Position numbers and translations under genes: made by a program. Shown here piece by piece: positions 23,864 to 34,697 of a stretch of 64,000 nucleotides of DNA (position 1 is the first letter of the stretch; every line of letters begins with the position of its first letter). Under the pieces are notes generated by a model. That model had not been told where the DNA came from, made no database searches, and saw only the letters and a program-made list of their open reading frames with translations. The stretch lies in assembly GCF_004335015.1 (NCBI RefSeq), contig NZ_RQRU01000006.1:62001-126000 (forward strand). The letters run 5' to 3'. This stretch comes from Psychrobacter pygoscelis. GTDB taxonomy: Bacteria; Pseudomonadota; Gammaproteobacteria; Pseudomonadales; Moraxellaceae.

Positions 23864-24589
23864 ATGTCTGATAAAAATCCCCGCTATTCTCGAATTTTGC
23901 TTAAGTTGTCTGGTGAAGCATTGGCTGGCGGCAAAGGCATGGGAATTGATACATCGGTGCTGGATAAGATGAGCTTGTCCATTGCCCACTTATGTGGTCT
24001 TGGTGTTCAGGTCGGTATCGTCGTCGGAGGTGGTAACCTGTACCGTGGCAGCCAGTTACAAAAAGAGGGGCTGGTCGGCCGAGTAACAGGCGATCAAATG
24101 GGGATGTTAGCTACGGTAATGAACGGCCTAGCGATGCGTGATGCTCTTGAGCGCCGCAATATCAAAACGCGGCTGATGTCAGCGTTGCCTATTGGCGAAG
24201 TGACTGAAAGCTATAGTAGCCGCAACGCTATTCGTTATCTAAAAAATGGCGAAGTCTGCATTTTTGTCGCTGGTACTGGTAATCCTTTCTTTACCACTGA
24301 TACGGCAGCTTGCCTCCGCGGCATTGAGATTGAAGCTGGATTGATATTAAAAGCGACTAAGGTAGATGGCGTCTACGATAAAGACCCAAGCCTTCATGAA
24401 GATGCTATCAAGTATGACAGTCTTACTTTTGATGAGGTGCTAGAGCAAAAGCTTGGAGTAATGGACCTGACTGCGATAGCGCTATGTCGTGAGCATAATG
24501 TGCCTTTACAGGTCTTTGATATGACCAAGCCCAATGCGCTACTTAATGTATTGATGGGTGACAATGAAGGCACACGCGTATTCCATTAG
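23864..24589 (+). CDS. pyrH: UMP kinase PyrH
   Basis: The protein has 241 residues, normal for bacterial UMP kinase, which converts UMP to UDP with [15 protein letters not shown] and [13 protein letters not shown] form the nucleotide-binding loops; [32 protein letters not shown] and [13 protein letters not shown] are the conserved substrate and allosteric segments. It starts the pyrH-frr-uppS-cdsA-dxr block. In E. coli rpsB and tsf precede pyrH, but here the upstream neighbour is rimO after a long gap. Confidence 0.97.
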   Translation: MSDKNPRYSRILLKLSGEALAGGKGMGIDTSVLDKMSLSIAHLCGLGVQVGIVVGGGNLYRGSQLQKEGLVGRVTGDQMGMLATVMNGLAMRDALERRNIKTRLMSALPIGEVTESYSSRNAIRYLKNGEVCIFVAGTGNPFFTTDTAACLRGIEIEAGLILKATKVDGVYDKDPSLHEDAIKYDSLTFDEVLEQKLGVMDLTAIALCREHNVPLQVFDMTKPNALLNVLMGDNEGTRVFH

Positions 24590-24888
24590 GTGAAGCATTG
24601 GAGCATTGATGCTTTATTGATTCATTATACTAGCAATAAGCTGCTACTTTAATGTTAATAGTTAGGCAGTCCGCTATTTAGATAGCTGTTTTATTAAGGT
24701 ATCTCAGTTTTAAACTTTATACTTTGGTTAATATGACGATAATATAGCCAACAGAGCAGCACCTAACAAACATTAGAGTAATGGCCATATATTAAACCTC
24801 GATAGGACGAATCCAGACTTTATAAATATAGCTTTATAAGTTTTGCTATTCTAACCCTGTTATTATTAAGAAATATTAAGGAAGTCCC

Positions 24889-25443
24889 ATGATTAATGAT
24901 ATTAAAAAAGACGGCGATGCTCGCATGCAAAAGACCATCGAAGCGCTAGAGAATGCCTTTAGCAAAGTGCGAACTGGCCGCGCCCATCCAGGTATGCTAT
25001 CAGGCGTGATGGTTAACTACTATGGTGCGGACACTCCGCTAAACCAAGTGGCAAGTGTGAATGTCGAAGACTCAAGAACCTTATTGGTTCAGCCATTTGA
25101 CCGTACCATGGTGCAAGCAGTGGATAAAGCGATTCGCGAAGCAGACTTAGGTCTAAACCCGATGACGGCAGATGTCATTCGTGTACCAATGCCAGCACTG
25201 ACCGAAGAGACTCGCCGAGATATGCAAAAACTGGCGCGCGGCGAAGCCGAAAATAGCCGTGTGTCTATCCGTAATGTACGCCGTGATATGCTTGGTGATG
25301 TTAAGGATCTGGCCAAGGAAAAAGAGATATCAGAAGACGAAGAGCGCCGCGCTAGTGATGAGATTCAAAAGATGACGGATAAATATATCGGTATCATTGA
25401 TAGCAAGCTTGAGAAGAAAGAAGCTGAGCTAATGGAAGTCTAG
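24889..25443 (+). CDS. frr: Ribosome recycling factor
   Basis: The protein has 184 residues, typical of RRF, which with EF-G splits post-termination ribosomes. Conserved blocks are [53 protein letters not shown] and [14 protein letters not shown] [17 protein letters not shown] lies before the ATG. A 299-base gap separates it from pyrH. A small GC hairpin without a T-run (25457-25476) follows. Confidence 0.97.
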   Translation: MINDIKKDGDARMQKTIEALENAFSKVRTGRAHPGMLSGVMVNYYGADTPLNQVASVNVEDSRTLLVQPFDRTMVQAVDKAIREADLGLNPMTADVIRVPMPALTEETRRDMQKLARGEAENSRVSIRNVRRDMLGDVKDLAKEKEISEDEERRASDEIQKMTDKYIGIIDSKLEKKEAELMEV

Positions 25444-25717
25444 GAGCCGACTAAATAGACCAACCTATGTTGGTCTGATAGTAAGCTTTGCCCATTACCA
25501 CTGGTTGGTGTTTGTTAATCATAAGCTCAGTACTGGCGTTACTTGGCAGCCATAAGTGCTTTTCCTATTGCCGATACGAGAGGCTAGAATAGACCCTTTA
25601 TTCTACGCTATTGCTTCTGGTTATCAAGGTGGTGGCAGTCCCTTATCGATAGTGCTATATCAATACGGGGCTGCAAGTGGGCTATCTATTCATTTATCTT
25701 CATAAGTTTTCATCGCT

Positions 25718-26563
25718 ATGTCTAACTCCGTTTGCTCTCATCATGCCTTAGAGTCTACCGCTTCATCGACTGATCAGGCAACAAGTACAGCTGCCGCAAC
25801 TCAGATACCTATTGTACCGCGTCATATCGCTATCATTATGGATGGTAATAATCGCTATGCGCAGCTACAAGGGATGCCTAAGGGCGAAGGTCACCGAGCC
25901 GGTAAGGATGCGCTAGACCCTATCGTAGAGTTTTGTTTAGCGGCTGGTGTTGAGGTCATTACTGTCTTTGCCTTTTCTAGTGAAAACTGGCAGCGACCGC
26001 CAGCCGAAGTGGCGTTACTCATGCGCTTATTGACGGCGACAATCTATGAGCAGATGCCGAGGATGAATCAATACCAGATTCGCCTACGCTTTATTGGTGA
26101 TCGCAGTCAGTTAGATACTGATTTACAAGATCTGATGGCAGATGCAGAGGCGAAGACAGCGAACTTTAAGGCGATGACGCTGGTGATAGCTATTAGTTAT
26201 GGCGGTCAGTGGGATATCGCTCAAGCAGCAAAGTCGTTAGCCATACAGGCTCTGCAAGGCGATATTGAGATCGATGAGATCGACGAGATGGCGCTTAATA
26301 ATCAAGTTCAGCTCGCTGATGCGCCAGCCGTTGATATGCTGATTCGCACTGGGGGCGAGTATCGACTGTCCAACTTTTTGCTGTGGCAAAGTGCTTATGC
26401 AGAGCTGTTCTTTACCGAGACTCTTTGGCCTGATTTTTCTACCGATGAGCTGGGTCAGATGATGGTGGCGTTTAGCCAACGCCAACGCCGGTTTGGTAAG
26501 ACCAGCGAGCAGATTGAAGCCAACTCACTGACCACGGCTGCATCAATAAACTCAGCATCGTAG
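25718..26563 (+). CDS. uppS: Undecaprenyl diphosphate synthase UppS
   Basis: The protein has 281 residues and makes the C55 lipid carrier for peptidoglycan and O-antigen. HIAIIMDGNNRYA holds the catalytic Asp. EVITVFAFSSENWQRP, the isoprenoid-binding region, IAISYGGQWDI, and the terminal DMLIRTGGEYRLSNFLLWQ and AELFFTETLWPDF are all conserved. The usual DGNGRWA reads DGNNRYA here, a conservative change. A Ser/Thr/Ala-rich N-terminal extension of about 25 residues precedes the core. cdsA follows within 62 bases. Confidence 0.96.
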   Translation: MSNSVCSHHALESTASSTDQATSTAAATQIPIVPRHIAIIMDGNNRYAQLQGMPKGEGHRAGKDALDPIVEFCLAAGVEVITVFAFSSENWQRPPAEVALLMRLLTATIYEQMPRMNQYQIRLRFIGDRSQLDTDLQDLMADAEAKTANFKAMTLVIAISYGGQWDIAQAAKSLAIQALQGDIEIDEIDEMALNNQVQLADAPAVDMLIRTGGEYRLSNFLLWQSAYAELFFTETLWPDFSTDELGQMMVAFSQRQRRFGKTSEQIEANSLTTAASINSAS

Positions 26564-26624
26564 TCATCAAATATTGTCTGACACCAAGAATGGTACTATA
26601 AGACGCTTAATAAAGGTAACTCAA

Positions 26625-27434
26625 ATGTGGCAACGAATTAAAACCGCCATTATCCTCATTTTGATAGTTGGTGTGGCTTTATTTGCTAGTGATACGCCTA
26701 TTTTGTTTGTGCCTTTACTGGCAGTTGGGGTGACCATTGCTGCACATGAGTGGACCAAACTTATGCCAAGATGGCGCTATCCAGCGCTGTTTGTGGTTAT
26801 GGTACTGGCGCTCACCTTACTCACCTTATTATTTACCTCCACTTGGGTATTTTGGTGGATAGCCTCTGTTATTATTTGGCTTATGGCGTTAGCGTGGGTG
26901 ACGCAGTTCCCCGATAAGACCAACTGGTATGGCAAGAAGCTGTCCTTGATGGGCTTGATTATCTTGACCGCAGCCATTACTGCGATGTTTTATTTGTGGC
27001 AACTGTCGCCATGGTGGCTCATGTACGTATTTATTCTAGTATGGTGTGCAGATAGTGGTGCTTACTTCGTCGGGCGTAAGCTTGGTCGCCGAAAAATGGC
27101 GCCTAATGTCTCACCGAATAAGAGTATGGAAGGTCTGGCAGGAGGGCTGATAACTGGCCTGCTCGTTGTGTTAGGCATTAGTATCTTCAAGCTACACTTG
27201 ACGGGGCTGACTTTGATCAGCTTTATGGTATTGTCTGGTGTAACGATACTGGCCTCCGTACTAGGGGACTTGTTTGAATCAATGCTCAAGCGCCGAGCGA
27301 AGGTCAAAGATTCAGGAACCATATTGCCAGGTCATGGTGGCGTATTAGATCGTATTGACTCGCTGCTCGCGGCCACGCCCATATTCGCGTTAGGCTTTTG
27401 GTGTCTGCAGCAGCTAGGGTTAATTATGCTTTAA
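26625..27434 (+). CDS. cdsA: Phosphatidate cytidylyltransferase CdsA
   Basis: The protein has 269 residues and is a multi-spanning membrane enzyme making CDP-diacylglycerol from phosphatidate and CTP. The CDS signature near the C-terminus is intact: SMLKRRAKVKDSGTILPGHG followed by GVLDRIDSLL. The ATG at 26625 has AAAGGTAA upstream; a TTG at 26574 is in frame but less likely. Membrane segments start at once (IKTAIILILIVGVALF). It is placed between uppS and dxr, as in many proteobacteria. Confidence 0.95.
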   Translation: MWQRIKTAIILILIVGVALFASDTPILFVPLLAVGVTIAAHEWTKLMPRWRYPALFVVMVLALTLLTLLFTSTWVFWWIASVIIWLMALAWVTQFPDKTNWYGKKLSLMGLIILTAAITAMFYLWQLSPWWLMYVFILVWCADSGAYFVGRKLGRRKMAPNVSPNKSMEGLAGGLITGLLVVLGISIFKLHLTGLTLISFMVLSGVTILASVLGDLFESMLKRRAKVKDSGTILPGHGGVLDRIDSLLAATPIFALGFWCLQQLGLIML

Positions 27435-27651
27435 GCACTTTATTAATGATTTATATTGCTCATAAATGATTTAAATCGTCTACTACTTAAACAATGAATC
27501 AGCATAATCATTGATAATAAACTTGGTTAATGACTGCTCGTAAAGCTCAGATAATATTTGATAGAGTTGCTTTAACCATAATCTCTTTAATAATAGCCCC
27601 ATCGCAGTAATATAGCCGCTAACAGACATATGAAGGATTAGGTAGATAATA

Positions 27652-28866
27652 ATGACGCAGCGCATTACAGTATTAGGAGCTACAGGCTCTATAGGAGATA
27701 GTACGCTGTCTATATTAGAGACAGCGCAGGCGAGCTCTACAGAGTTTGAGGTCTATGCTTTATCTGGTCATAGACAACTTGATAAGCTGCTCGATCTTTG
27801 CCAGAAGTTTGCTCCTAAGCGCGTAGCCGTTCCTACAGAGGCAGTGGCTACTTTTGCTCAGCGACTTAAAGCAGCTAACTTAAGTGTCGATGTGGTGGGC
27901 GGTGAGTCAGGACTGATTGAGCTTGCTGAAGATCCGCAAGTGGATACGGTAGTGGCGGCAATCGTTGGTGCAGCAGGATTGCCCTCGACACTGGCTGCTG
28001 CAAAAGCTGGGAAGCGAATTTTACTTGCCAATAAAGAAGCTTTAGTGATGGCCGGTCACCTGATGATGCAAGCAGTCAGAGACAATCATGCCACATTGCT
28101 GCCTATCGACTCAGAACATAATGCAATATTTCAGTGCTTACCTGAGCCAATCCAACAGGATAATACAAAAATCCATCAGTCAGAGTATGGGGTACGTAAG
28201 CTGTGGTTAACGGCATCGGGCGGACCATTCTTGCATAAAACCTATGCCGATATGGCTGCTGCCAATATTGCAGAGGCAGTCAAGCACCCTAACTGGTCCA
28301 TGGGACAAAAGATATCTATCGATTCGGCGACGATGATGAATAAAGGCCTTGAGCTGATCGAAGCGGCACATCTATTTGATCTACCAGAGGCTAAGATTGA
28401 AGTGGTTATTCACCCACAAAGTATCATTCATTCTTTAGTTGAATACTCAGATGGCAGCTTACTTGCGCAGCTGGGTAGTCCAGATATGAAGACACCGATA
28501 GCCCATGCGCTAGCTTATCCTAAGCGGATAGATAGTGGCGTGGTACCATTAGACTTGTTTGCTTTGGCTGATTTAGAGTTTATTCGTCCTGATTTGAATA
28601 AGTTTGCTTGCCTACGATTGGCACGTGACGCTATGCAATCAGGTATGGTTGCGACAATTGGCCTAAATGCAGCCAATGAAGTAGCGGTCAAGGCATTTAT
28701 AGACGAGCAAGTTAAATTAACTGACATTGCCTTGATTAATGAGCAGACTTTGGACACTATGGCGCAGCAAGCATTACAAGCGCCGAGTCACATTGATGAA
28801 GTGATTGCTATTGATCAGCGAGCAAGAAGTATAGCTAAACAGATCGTCGCTAAGCGCTATTGTTAA
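27652..28866 (+). CDS. dxr: 1-deoxy-D-xylulose 5-phosphate reductoisomerase
   Basis: The protein has 404 residues and catalyses the committed step of the MEP isoprenoid pathway (DXP to MEP with NADPH). The NADPH site is VLGATGSIGDSTL; LLANKEALVMAG, PIDSEHNAIFQCL, LTASGGPF, MNKGLELIEA and VVIHPQSIIHSLVEY cover the metal and substrate residues. The gap after cdsA is 217 bases. AGGA lies before the ATG region. Confidence 0.96.
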   Translation: MTQRITVLGATGSIGDSTLSILETAQASSTEFEVYALSGHRQLDKLLDLCQKFAPKRVAVPTEAVATFAQRLKAANLSVDVVGGESGLIELAEDPQVDTVVAAIVGAAGLPSTLAAAKAGKRILLANKEALVMAGHLMMQAVRDNHATLLPIDSEHNAIFQCLPEPIQQDNTKIHQSEYGVRKLWLTASGGPFLHKTYADMAAANIAEAVKHPNWSMGQKISIDSATMMNKGLELIEAAHLFDLPEAKIEVVIHPQSIIHSLVEYSDGSLLAQLGSPDMKTPIAHALAYPKRIDSGVVPLDLFALADLEFIRPDLNKFACLRLARDAMQSGMVATIGLNAANEVAVKAFIDEQVKLTDIALINEQTLDTMAQQALQAPSHIDEVIAIDQRARSIAKQIVAKRYC

Positions 28867-29013
28867 GTTTAAGTCTCTAAATGACCTATTAAAGGTAATA
28901 TTGCAGTAATTTATTAACATTATTATCTTGTTAACTGTTTTTAGGCTAATATTTTGCATAGGGTTTTATTCATTGACTTTATTTAATCGGCATGCCGACT
29001 GTCCGAGGTGATC

Positions 29014-30414
29014 ATGGGATTCTCACTTACCTTATTGGCCGCTATTGCGGTGTTAGGCCCGCTGATTGCCTTGCATGAGTGGGGGCATTATATTATTGCT
29101 AGGCTCTGCGGTGTCAAAGTGCTGACTTACTCGATCGGCTTTGGTCCTAAGGTTGCAGGCTGGACCAGTAAGCGCTCGGGTATCGACTACCGGCTCTCCC
29201 TACTGCCACTCGGTGGCTATGTCAAAATGCTCGATGAGCGAGAAGGTCCAGTTGCAGATGATGAGAAACATCTGGCTTTTAATACTCAGCATCCGCTCAA
29301 AAAGATTGCTATTGTTGCGGCTGGGCCTTTGATGAATTTCGTTATAGCGATTGGCTTATTTTGGGTGCTGTTTATGACGCCCTCTGAGCAGCTAGCGACA
29401 CGCATTGGTTCAGTACTACCGGAGTCGCCCGCCGCAATGGCGCAAATCCCTGCTGGTAAGACTATAGTTGCGGTGGATGATCACAGCGTTCAGACTTGGG
29501 AAGAGATTAACTATCGGTTGGCCAATCGCATGGGTGAGACTGGGACTATCAAGGTCACTGTGCGCCCTTATGCTCCGGATAATGCAGCGACTGACAATGC
29601 TAAGGCAACGACTGTACAAACCTACAATCTACCAGTATCTGACTTTATGCAGGGCGCTAATAAAGGCAAGGATGCTATCAGTAGCTTGGGCGCACTACCT
29701 TGGCAGCCACAGATCGATCCTGTTATTGGCGACCTAGTACCAGAAGGCGCTGCCGCTCGGCAAGGTATGCAAATAGGTGATAAAATCACCGCTATTAACG
29801 GCCAAGCTATTAATGACTGGGTAAGTGCCACAAGAGTTATTCAAGATAGCCCTGAGACTCTTCTGACTATTAGTGTCCTGCGAGACAATGAGCCTGTGAC
29901 ATTAAAGATAATGCCGCAAGGTAAAAAAGACACTATGGGCAATAAGTTTGGCCAAATTGGAGCGATGGTTGAAGCACCAAATATTACAGTGCCAGATTCT
30001 TATAAGACCACTGTAGAATATGGCCCTGTTGGCGCGATAATAAAGTCTTTCCAAAAGACTGAACAATTAGCCGTCATGACAGTGTCCTCAATGGGTAAGA
30101 TGCTAACTGGGCAGATCGGTATTGACAATATATCTGGTCCTATTACGATAGCTAAAGTCGCTAAGCAAAGCTTTGATATTAGCTGGGAGATGGTATTATC
30201 AACAGCAGCACTTATCAGCTTAAGTTTAGCTGTGTTAAACCTTCTGCCTATCCCTGTATTGGATGGCGGTCATATATTGTATTATGCTATTGAGCTAGTA
30301 CGCGGAAAGCCACTATCAGAGCAGATGCAGATCGCTGGCATGAATATAGGTCTGATTTTACTGGCAGGATTTATGATATTAGCCATTGGGAATGACATCA
30401 GTCGCTTTTTTTAG
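29014..30414 (+). CDS. rseP: Site-2 protease RseP
   Basis: The protein has about 466 residues and is the inner-membrane zinc protease that cleaves anti-sigma factor RseA in the envelope stress response. HEWGH near the N-terminus is the zinc motif, NFVIAIGLFW is a membrane segment, PDZ regions are at about 115-300, and NLLPIPVLDGGHILYY is the C-terminal LDG motif. The ATG at 29014 has GAGG at a 5-base spacing; a GTG at 29008 is also in frame. It precedes bamA as in E. coli. Confidence 0.95.
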   Translation: MGFSLTLLAAIAVLGPLIALHEWGHYIIARLCGVKVLTYSIGFGPKVAGWTSKRSGIDYRLSLLPLGGYVKMLDEREGPVADDEKHLAFNTQHPLKKIAIVAAGPLMNFVIAIGLFWVLFMTPSEQLATRIGSVLPESPAAMAQIPAGKTIVAVDDHSVQTWEEINYRLANRMGETGTIKVTVRPYAPDNAATDNAKATTVQTYNLPVSDFMQGANKGKDAISSLGALPWQPQIDPVIGDLVPEGAAARQGMQIGDKITAINGQAINDWVSATRVIQDSPETLLTISVLRDNEPVTLKIMPQGKKDTMGNKFGQIGAMVEAPNITVPDSYKTTVEYGPVGAIIKSFQKTEQLAVMTVSSMGKMLTGQIGIDNISGPITIAKVAKQSFDISWEMVLSTAALISLSLAVLNLLPIPVLDGGHILYYAIELVRGKPLSEQMQIAGMNIGLILLAGFMILAIGNDISRFF

Positions 30415-30709
30415 TCGTGATGTTTTTTAGGCACTTTGAAAGTAGTCAGCTGTTAGTAGGGTTTAATCATTAGCAGAGCCTATGAGTAAGCTTTAATAAC
30501 CTCCAGTGTAGTGACTTTTAATAATGATAAGTTGTTAAGAGTAAAGGTTATTAAGGTCCGCAGTATTTTAAGCTATAGCCTTTTTTGTACAATAGTGTCT
30601 TAACTGGGTAGCAATCTTGCTTATTGAATGAATTATTATATTGACAGACTAGATAGCGCTTATTTTTTCACTTAACTTTAGTTAGTTTTTTTATATACGG
30701 ACAGTATTT

Positions 30710-33121
30710 ATGCGTACGCCTTTATTTGTGAATATGGCAGCGATGCCAATAGTGGTAGCGATGATGAGTGTGCCGGCACAGGCAGCCGACTTTGTGGTCA
30801 CTGATATTAGCTTTAACGGGCTTCAACGTCTGACTGCGGATAGCTTATATCCGCAGTTACCAGTATCAGTGGGTGATACAGTGACCGATGACGCAGTAGC
30901 AGCGAGTATCAAATCACTATACGCTACCGGCAACTTCGCTGATATTCAAGCAAGCGTGCAGGGTTCTGAGCTGGTGTTCAATGTGGTCGAGCGCCCAATT
31001 ATTGCCGAAGTGAACTTTGAAGGTAACAAGCTCATTCCGAAAGAAGGCCTGCAAGAAGGTCTAAAGAATGCTGGATTGGCAGTCGGTGATGTGCTCAAGC
31101 AGGCAACCTTACAAGGGGTGGCCAATGAGCTACAACAACAGTATATCTCACAAGGCTATTATAATAGTGATATTGAGGTTGACCAGACCCTACTTGAGGG
31201 CAATCGAGCTAAGCTAGATATCCGCTTTATTGAAGGTAAGCCTGCTAAAGTCGTCGATATCAATGTTATTGGTAATAAACACTTTAGCGATGAAGACATC
31301 AAAGATGTTTTCGCCGTAAAAGAATCCTCATGGACGCGGCTGCTATCAAAGTCGGATCGCTATGCTCAAGAAAAGCTTGCCGCAAGTCTAGAGAATCTTA
31401 AAGCCTTATACCAAAATGCAGGCTTTGTGCGCTTCACTGTCGATAATGCAGTATTAAATATTAGTGAAGATAAGCGTAGTGTGTTCATTGAAGTAAGCGT
31501 GACTGAAGGTGATCAATATAAGTTTGGTCAGGTTAGTTTCTTAGGCAAGCCCATTTATGAGACTAGTGAGCTTAATGACTTGGTTACCTTTGCCGCTGAT
31601 GAGCAATACTCGCAGCAGACCTTGGATGAGACAACCGCTGCGCTAAAAAGACGCTATGGTAATGATGGCTACTATATGGCGCAGATTCGTCCAGTACCGC
31701 GTATCGATGATGTCAACCACGTGGTGAATATTGACTACTATATTGATCCTGCGCGTCCTATTTATGTGCGCCGGATTAACTTCAATGGTAATACACGCAC
31801 CAAAGATGTGGTACTACGCCGTGAGATGCGTCAGCTAGAAGGGGCGCTGGCATCAAATGAGAAGATTCAGCTATCGCGTACGCGGCTGATGCGCACAGGC
31901 TTCTTTAAGACCGTGAATGTCGATGTCAAGCCAGTACCCGGCCAGCCTGATCAGATTGATGTCAACTATAACGTCGTTGAGCAGCCTTCTGGTAGCTCGA
32001 CCATTGCAGCCGGTTATTCACAAAGCGGCGGCGTTACCTTCCAAGTAGACTTAACCCAAAATAACTTTATGGGAACAGGTAACCGTGTCAAAGCAGCACT
32101 ATCACGCTCAGAGACGCGCGACTCTTATAGTCTAGGCTATACTGATCCGTACTTTACAGAAAATGGCGTCTCTCAAGGTGTCAGTGCTTACTATCGCAAA
32201 ACCAAATACGATGATAAAAACGTCAGTAACTATGTGACAGATGCGTACGGCGGCACCTTGAACTATAGCTATCCTGTCGATGAAACCAAGCGTGTCAGTG
32301 CTGGGCTTAATATTGATAATACTGAGGTACGTGGTGGCCGCTGGCTTGGTGTCTCTAACGTTCAGCAGATTATCGATGATGGTGGCTCAGTCACTCAGTA
32401 TACTGGTGATGATCAAGGACGAACCAGCTTCAAAAACGACTATACCACTTACAATTTGCTCCTAGGTTGGGATTATAATACTCTGGATCGTCCGGTATTC
32501 CCTACTAAGGGGATGAATCATGCCGTCGATGCCACTATTGGCTTTGGTGATAAAAATTATCAAAAGCTTGTGTACCGTGGTAATGTTTACTATCCAGTCT
32601 ATAAAGACTTAGTCGTCCGTGGTTATACCAAACTTGGCTATGGTAACGATTTGCCCTTCTACGAAAACTTCTATGCAGGGGGTTACGGCTCAGTACGTGG
32701 TTATGAAGCATCAAGCCTAGGACCGAAGTCTCAAAGTTACTACGATGCAGTAAACAAAGACCTTCGTTATCGCGACGAAGAGGTGGGCGGTAATGCGCTG
32801 GTTAACGTCGGCGCCGAGCTGATCCTGCCACTGCCATTTAAGGGCGATTGGGCCGATCAGGTGCGACCTGTACTCTTTGTTGAAGGGGGACAAGTATTCG
32901 ATACCACAGATAGAGAAGACAAAACCTTTATCGATACCAAGGGTAACGACACTAAGATTCCACTAATTACTCAAGATAAAGAGATGCGCTATAGTGCAGG
33001 TGCTGGTATTACTTGGTATACACCAATTGGTCCAATCTCAATCAGCTATGCTCAGCCTTTCGGTGATAAAGAAGGCGACCAAACTGATAAGGTTCAGTTC
33101 CAGATTGGCAGTACTTTTTAG
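30710..33121 (+). CDS. bamA: Outer-membrane assembly factor BamA
   Basis: The protein has 803 residues. A signal peptide (about 1-25, ending PAQA-AD) precedes five POTRA domains (about 26-425; the repeats begin with FVVTDISFNGLQRL) and a 16-strand barrel ending in FQIGSTF with the C-terminal Phe used for barrel targeting. The loop-6 motif VRGYEAS is present (GSVRGYEASSLGP). It inserts beta-barrel proteins into the outer membrane. A 295-base gap separates it from rseP, so it may have its own promoter. lpxD follows directly; no skp gene lies between. Confidence 0.97.
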   Translation: MRTPLFVNMAAMPIVVAMMSVPAQAADFVVTDISFNGLQRLTADSLYPQLPVSVGDTVTDDAVAASIKSLYATGNFADIQASVQGSELVFNVVERPIIAEVNFEGNKLIPKEGLQEGLKNAGLAVGDVLKQATLQGVANELQQQYISQGYYNSDIEVDQTLLEGNRAKLDIRFIEGKPAKVVDINVIGNKHFSDEDIKDVFAVKESSWTRLLSKSDRYAQEKLAASLENLKALYQNAGFVRFTVDNAVLNISEDKRSVFIEVSVTEGDQYKFGQVSFLGKPIYETSELNDLVTFAADEQYSQQTLDETTAALKRRYGNDGYYMAQIRPVPRIDDVNHVVNIDYYIDPARPIYVRRINFNGNTRTKDVVLRREMRQLEGALASNEKIQLSRTRLMRTGFFKTVNVDVKPVPGQPDQIDVNYNVVEQPSGSSTIAAGYSQSGGVTFQVDLTQNNFMGTGNRVKAALSRSETRDSYSLGYTDPYFTENGVSQGVSAYYRKTKYDDKNVSNYVTDAYGGTLNYSYPVDETKRVSAGLNIDNTEVRGGRWLGVSNVQQIIDDGGSVTQYTGDDQGRTSFKNDYTTYNLLLGWDYNTLDRPVFPTKGMNHAVDATIGFGDKNYQKLVYRGNVYYPVYKDLVVRGYTKLGYGNDLPFYENFYAGGYGSVRGYEASSLGPKSQSYYDAVNKDLRYRDEEVGGNALVNVGAELILPLPFKGDWADQVRPVLFVEGGQVFDTTDREDKTFIDTKGNDTKIPLITQDKEMRYSAGAGITWYTPIGPISISYAQPFGDKEGDQTDKVQFQIGSTF

Positions 33122-33188
33122 GTAAAAATAAGGCAGTTAGTAGTAACCACAAGCGCTCATAACACGCCCATAACAAAGGTAACATGAA

Positions 33189-34289
33189 GTGAGAAAGGTG
33201 ACCGTCGCTCAGCTGATAGCCAGTATTGAACAGCGCCAGCCGGTAATGAATAAAGCGGCGCTCAGTGACGCTAGCTTGCAGACACTGATTAAGGGCGTGA
33301 GTGCTTTGGATTCAGCGCAGGTAGGTGAGCTGAGCTTTATAGCCAATAAGCGTTATAGCGACGCGCTCGCCAGCACTGAGGCTAGCGTTATTTTAGTAGA
33401 CCCCGCTCATCAAGATAATGCGCCTCAATCCTGTACGGTGTTAGTAGTGGCTTCTCCTTATTTGGCTTACGCTTGTGTGAGCCAATGGTTTGATCAAGGC
33501 TTTGCTGGTCATAGCTTAAATGCCCAAGCTGCCGACATTAAGAGTAATTTGTTTTCTGCAAACCCAACAGCAACTACTGGCATCTGTCCTAACGCAATAA
33601 TTCATTCAACAGCGGTTATCGAAAGCGATGTTAGTATCGCTGAGGATGTCATTATTGGTGCTTATTGTGTCATCGGTGCAGGATCGTGTATTGGACGAGG
33701 TACTCAGCTCGCCTCACATGTCACTATTGGCAGCAATGCGAGGGTAGGTGAGGATTGTGTTATCTACCCACAAGTTGTCATCGGCCATGACTGCCAGATT
33801 GGTGATCAGGTGCGGATTCATGCCCATGCTAGTATTGGCTCAGAAGGTTTTGGCTTTGCGCCAACGTCAGATCCGGCAGTGACAGGTTGGGAGCGAATTG
33901 CCCAGCTTGGGCGAGTTATTATTGGTGATCGGGTGCGTATCGGCAGTCAGACTTGCATTGATCGCGGGGCGATTGACGATACGGTTATTGGCGACAACGT
34001 TATTATTGATAATCTAGTACAAATTGCCCACAATGTGCAGATCGGTGCGGGGACAGCCATCGCTGCTAATACTGGTATCGCGGGCAGTACCAAGCTTGGT
34101 AAGCGCTGCATCATAGGCGGTGCTGTGGGCATTAGTGGTCATATTGAGATCACTGATGACGTTACCATCACCGCCATGACCATGGTGACTAAGTCTATTA
34201 AGCAGTCCGGGTCTTACTCGTCTGGGACAGTGGCCATGCCGACTGCAAAATGGCGCAAAGCAGCAGTACGCTTTCGGCAAGTCAAATAG
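33189..34289 (+). CDS. lpxD: UDP-3-O-acylglucosamine N-acyltransferase LpxD
   Basis: The protein has 366 residues; it adds the second acyl chain in lipid A synthesis. The N-terminal domain ([15 protein letters not shown]) is followed by a left-handed beta helix of hexapeptide repeats, with [34 protein letters not shown] and QIAHNVQIG carrying the catalytic His. The start is a GTG (33189) with AAAGG upstream, in E. coli-like order before fabZ and lpxA, but with a 408-base gap to fabZ. Confidence 0.95.
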   Translation: MRKVTVAQLIASIEQRQPVMNKAALSDASLQTLIKGVSALDSAQVGELSFIANKRYSDALASTEASVILVDPAHQDNAPQSCTVLVVASPYLAYACVSQWFDQGFAGHSLNAQAADIKSNLFSANPTATTGICPNAIIHSTAVIESDVSIAEDVIIGAYCVIGAGSCIGRGTQLASHVTIGSNARVGEDCVIYPQVVIGHDCQIGDQVRIHAHASIGSEGFGFAPTSDPAVTGWERIAQLGRVIIGDRVRIGSQTCIDRGAIDDTVIGDNVIIDNLVQIAHNVQIGAGTAIAANTGIAGSTKLGKRCIIGGAVGISGHIEITDDVTITAMTMVTKSIKQSGSYSSGTVAMPTAKWRKAAVRFRQVK

Positions 34290-34697
34290 TCAAGATAAGT
34301 AGCTATTATACAGTCATGGTCACTATTCTGATGATTGCTATTATAGCGATAGGATGAGGATGATAAGCAAAAAGCTAAGCGCCATTACTAGGTTTGGCGC
34401 GTTTGCAAAATACATAGCCTTAAAGTATCTACGCACTTAGTGACTATTATTAAATCAGATTTATAAGCAGTGTAGCGGGCTGGTAACAAGTCACATGTAC
34501 CAGTACTGCTTACTTGTTGATAATAAAGCCATTAGCAAAACTGACTAGAATGTCTGCTAAAACATTGTTTTAACAAGAGACAAAAATTGACGTATACTGC
34601 GTCCCTAGCGCTGAGTGTGCTGCTAAGTGCTGATAATTTATCAGGATGATTGGCAGCCAGTCAGCTCAATGATTAGCCAAACCAAGGAAGAAAAGCG
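34290..34697 (+). other. Intergenic region between lpxD and fabZ
   Basis: In most gammaproteobacteria fabZ follows lpxD closely. Here 408 bases separate them, with no open frame or terminator that I can support and no clear promoter. A TTGACG near 34587 is not matched by a -10 box at proper distance that I trust. Confidence 0.4.

Noticed and set aside
25457..25476. Hairpin AGACCAA/TTGGTCT after frr
   Set aside because: There is no T-run, so it is not a convincing terminator; no other role could be supported.
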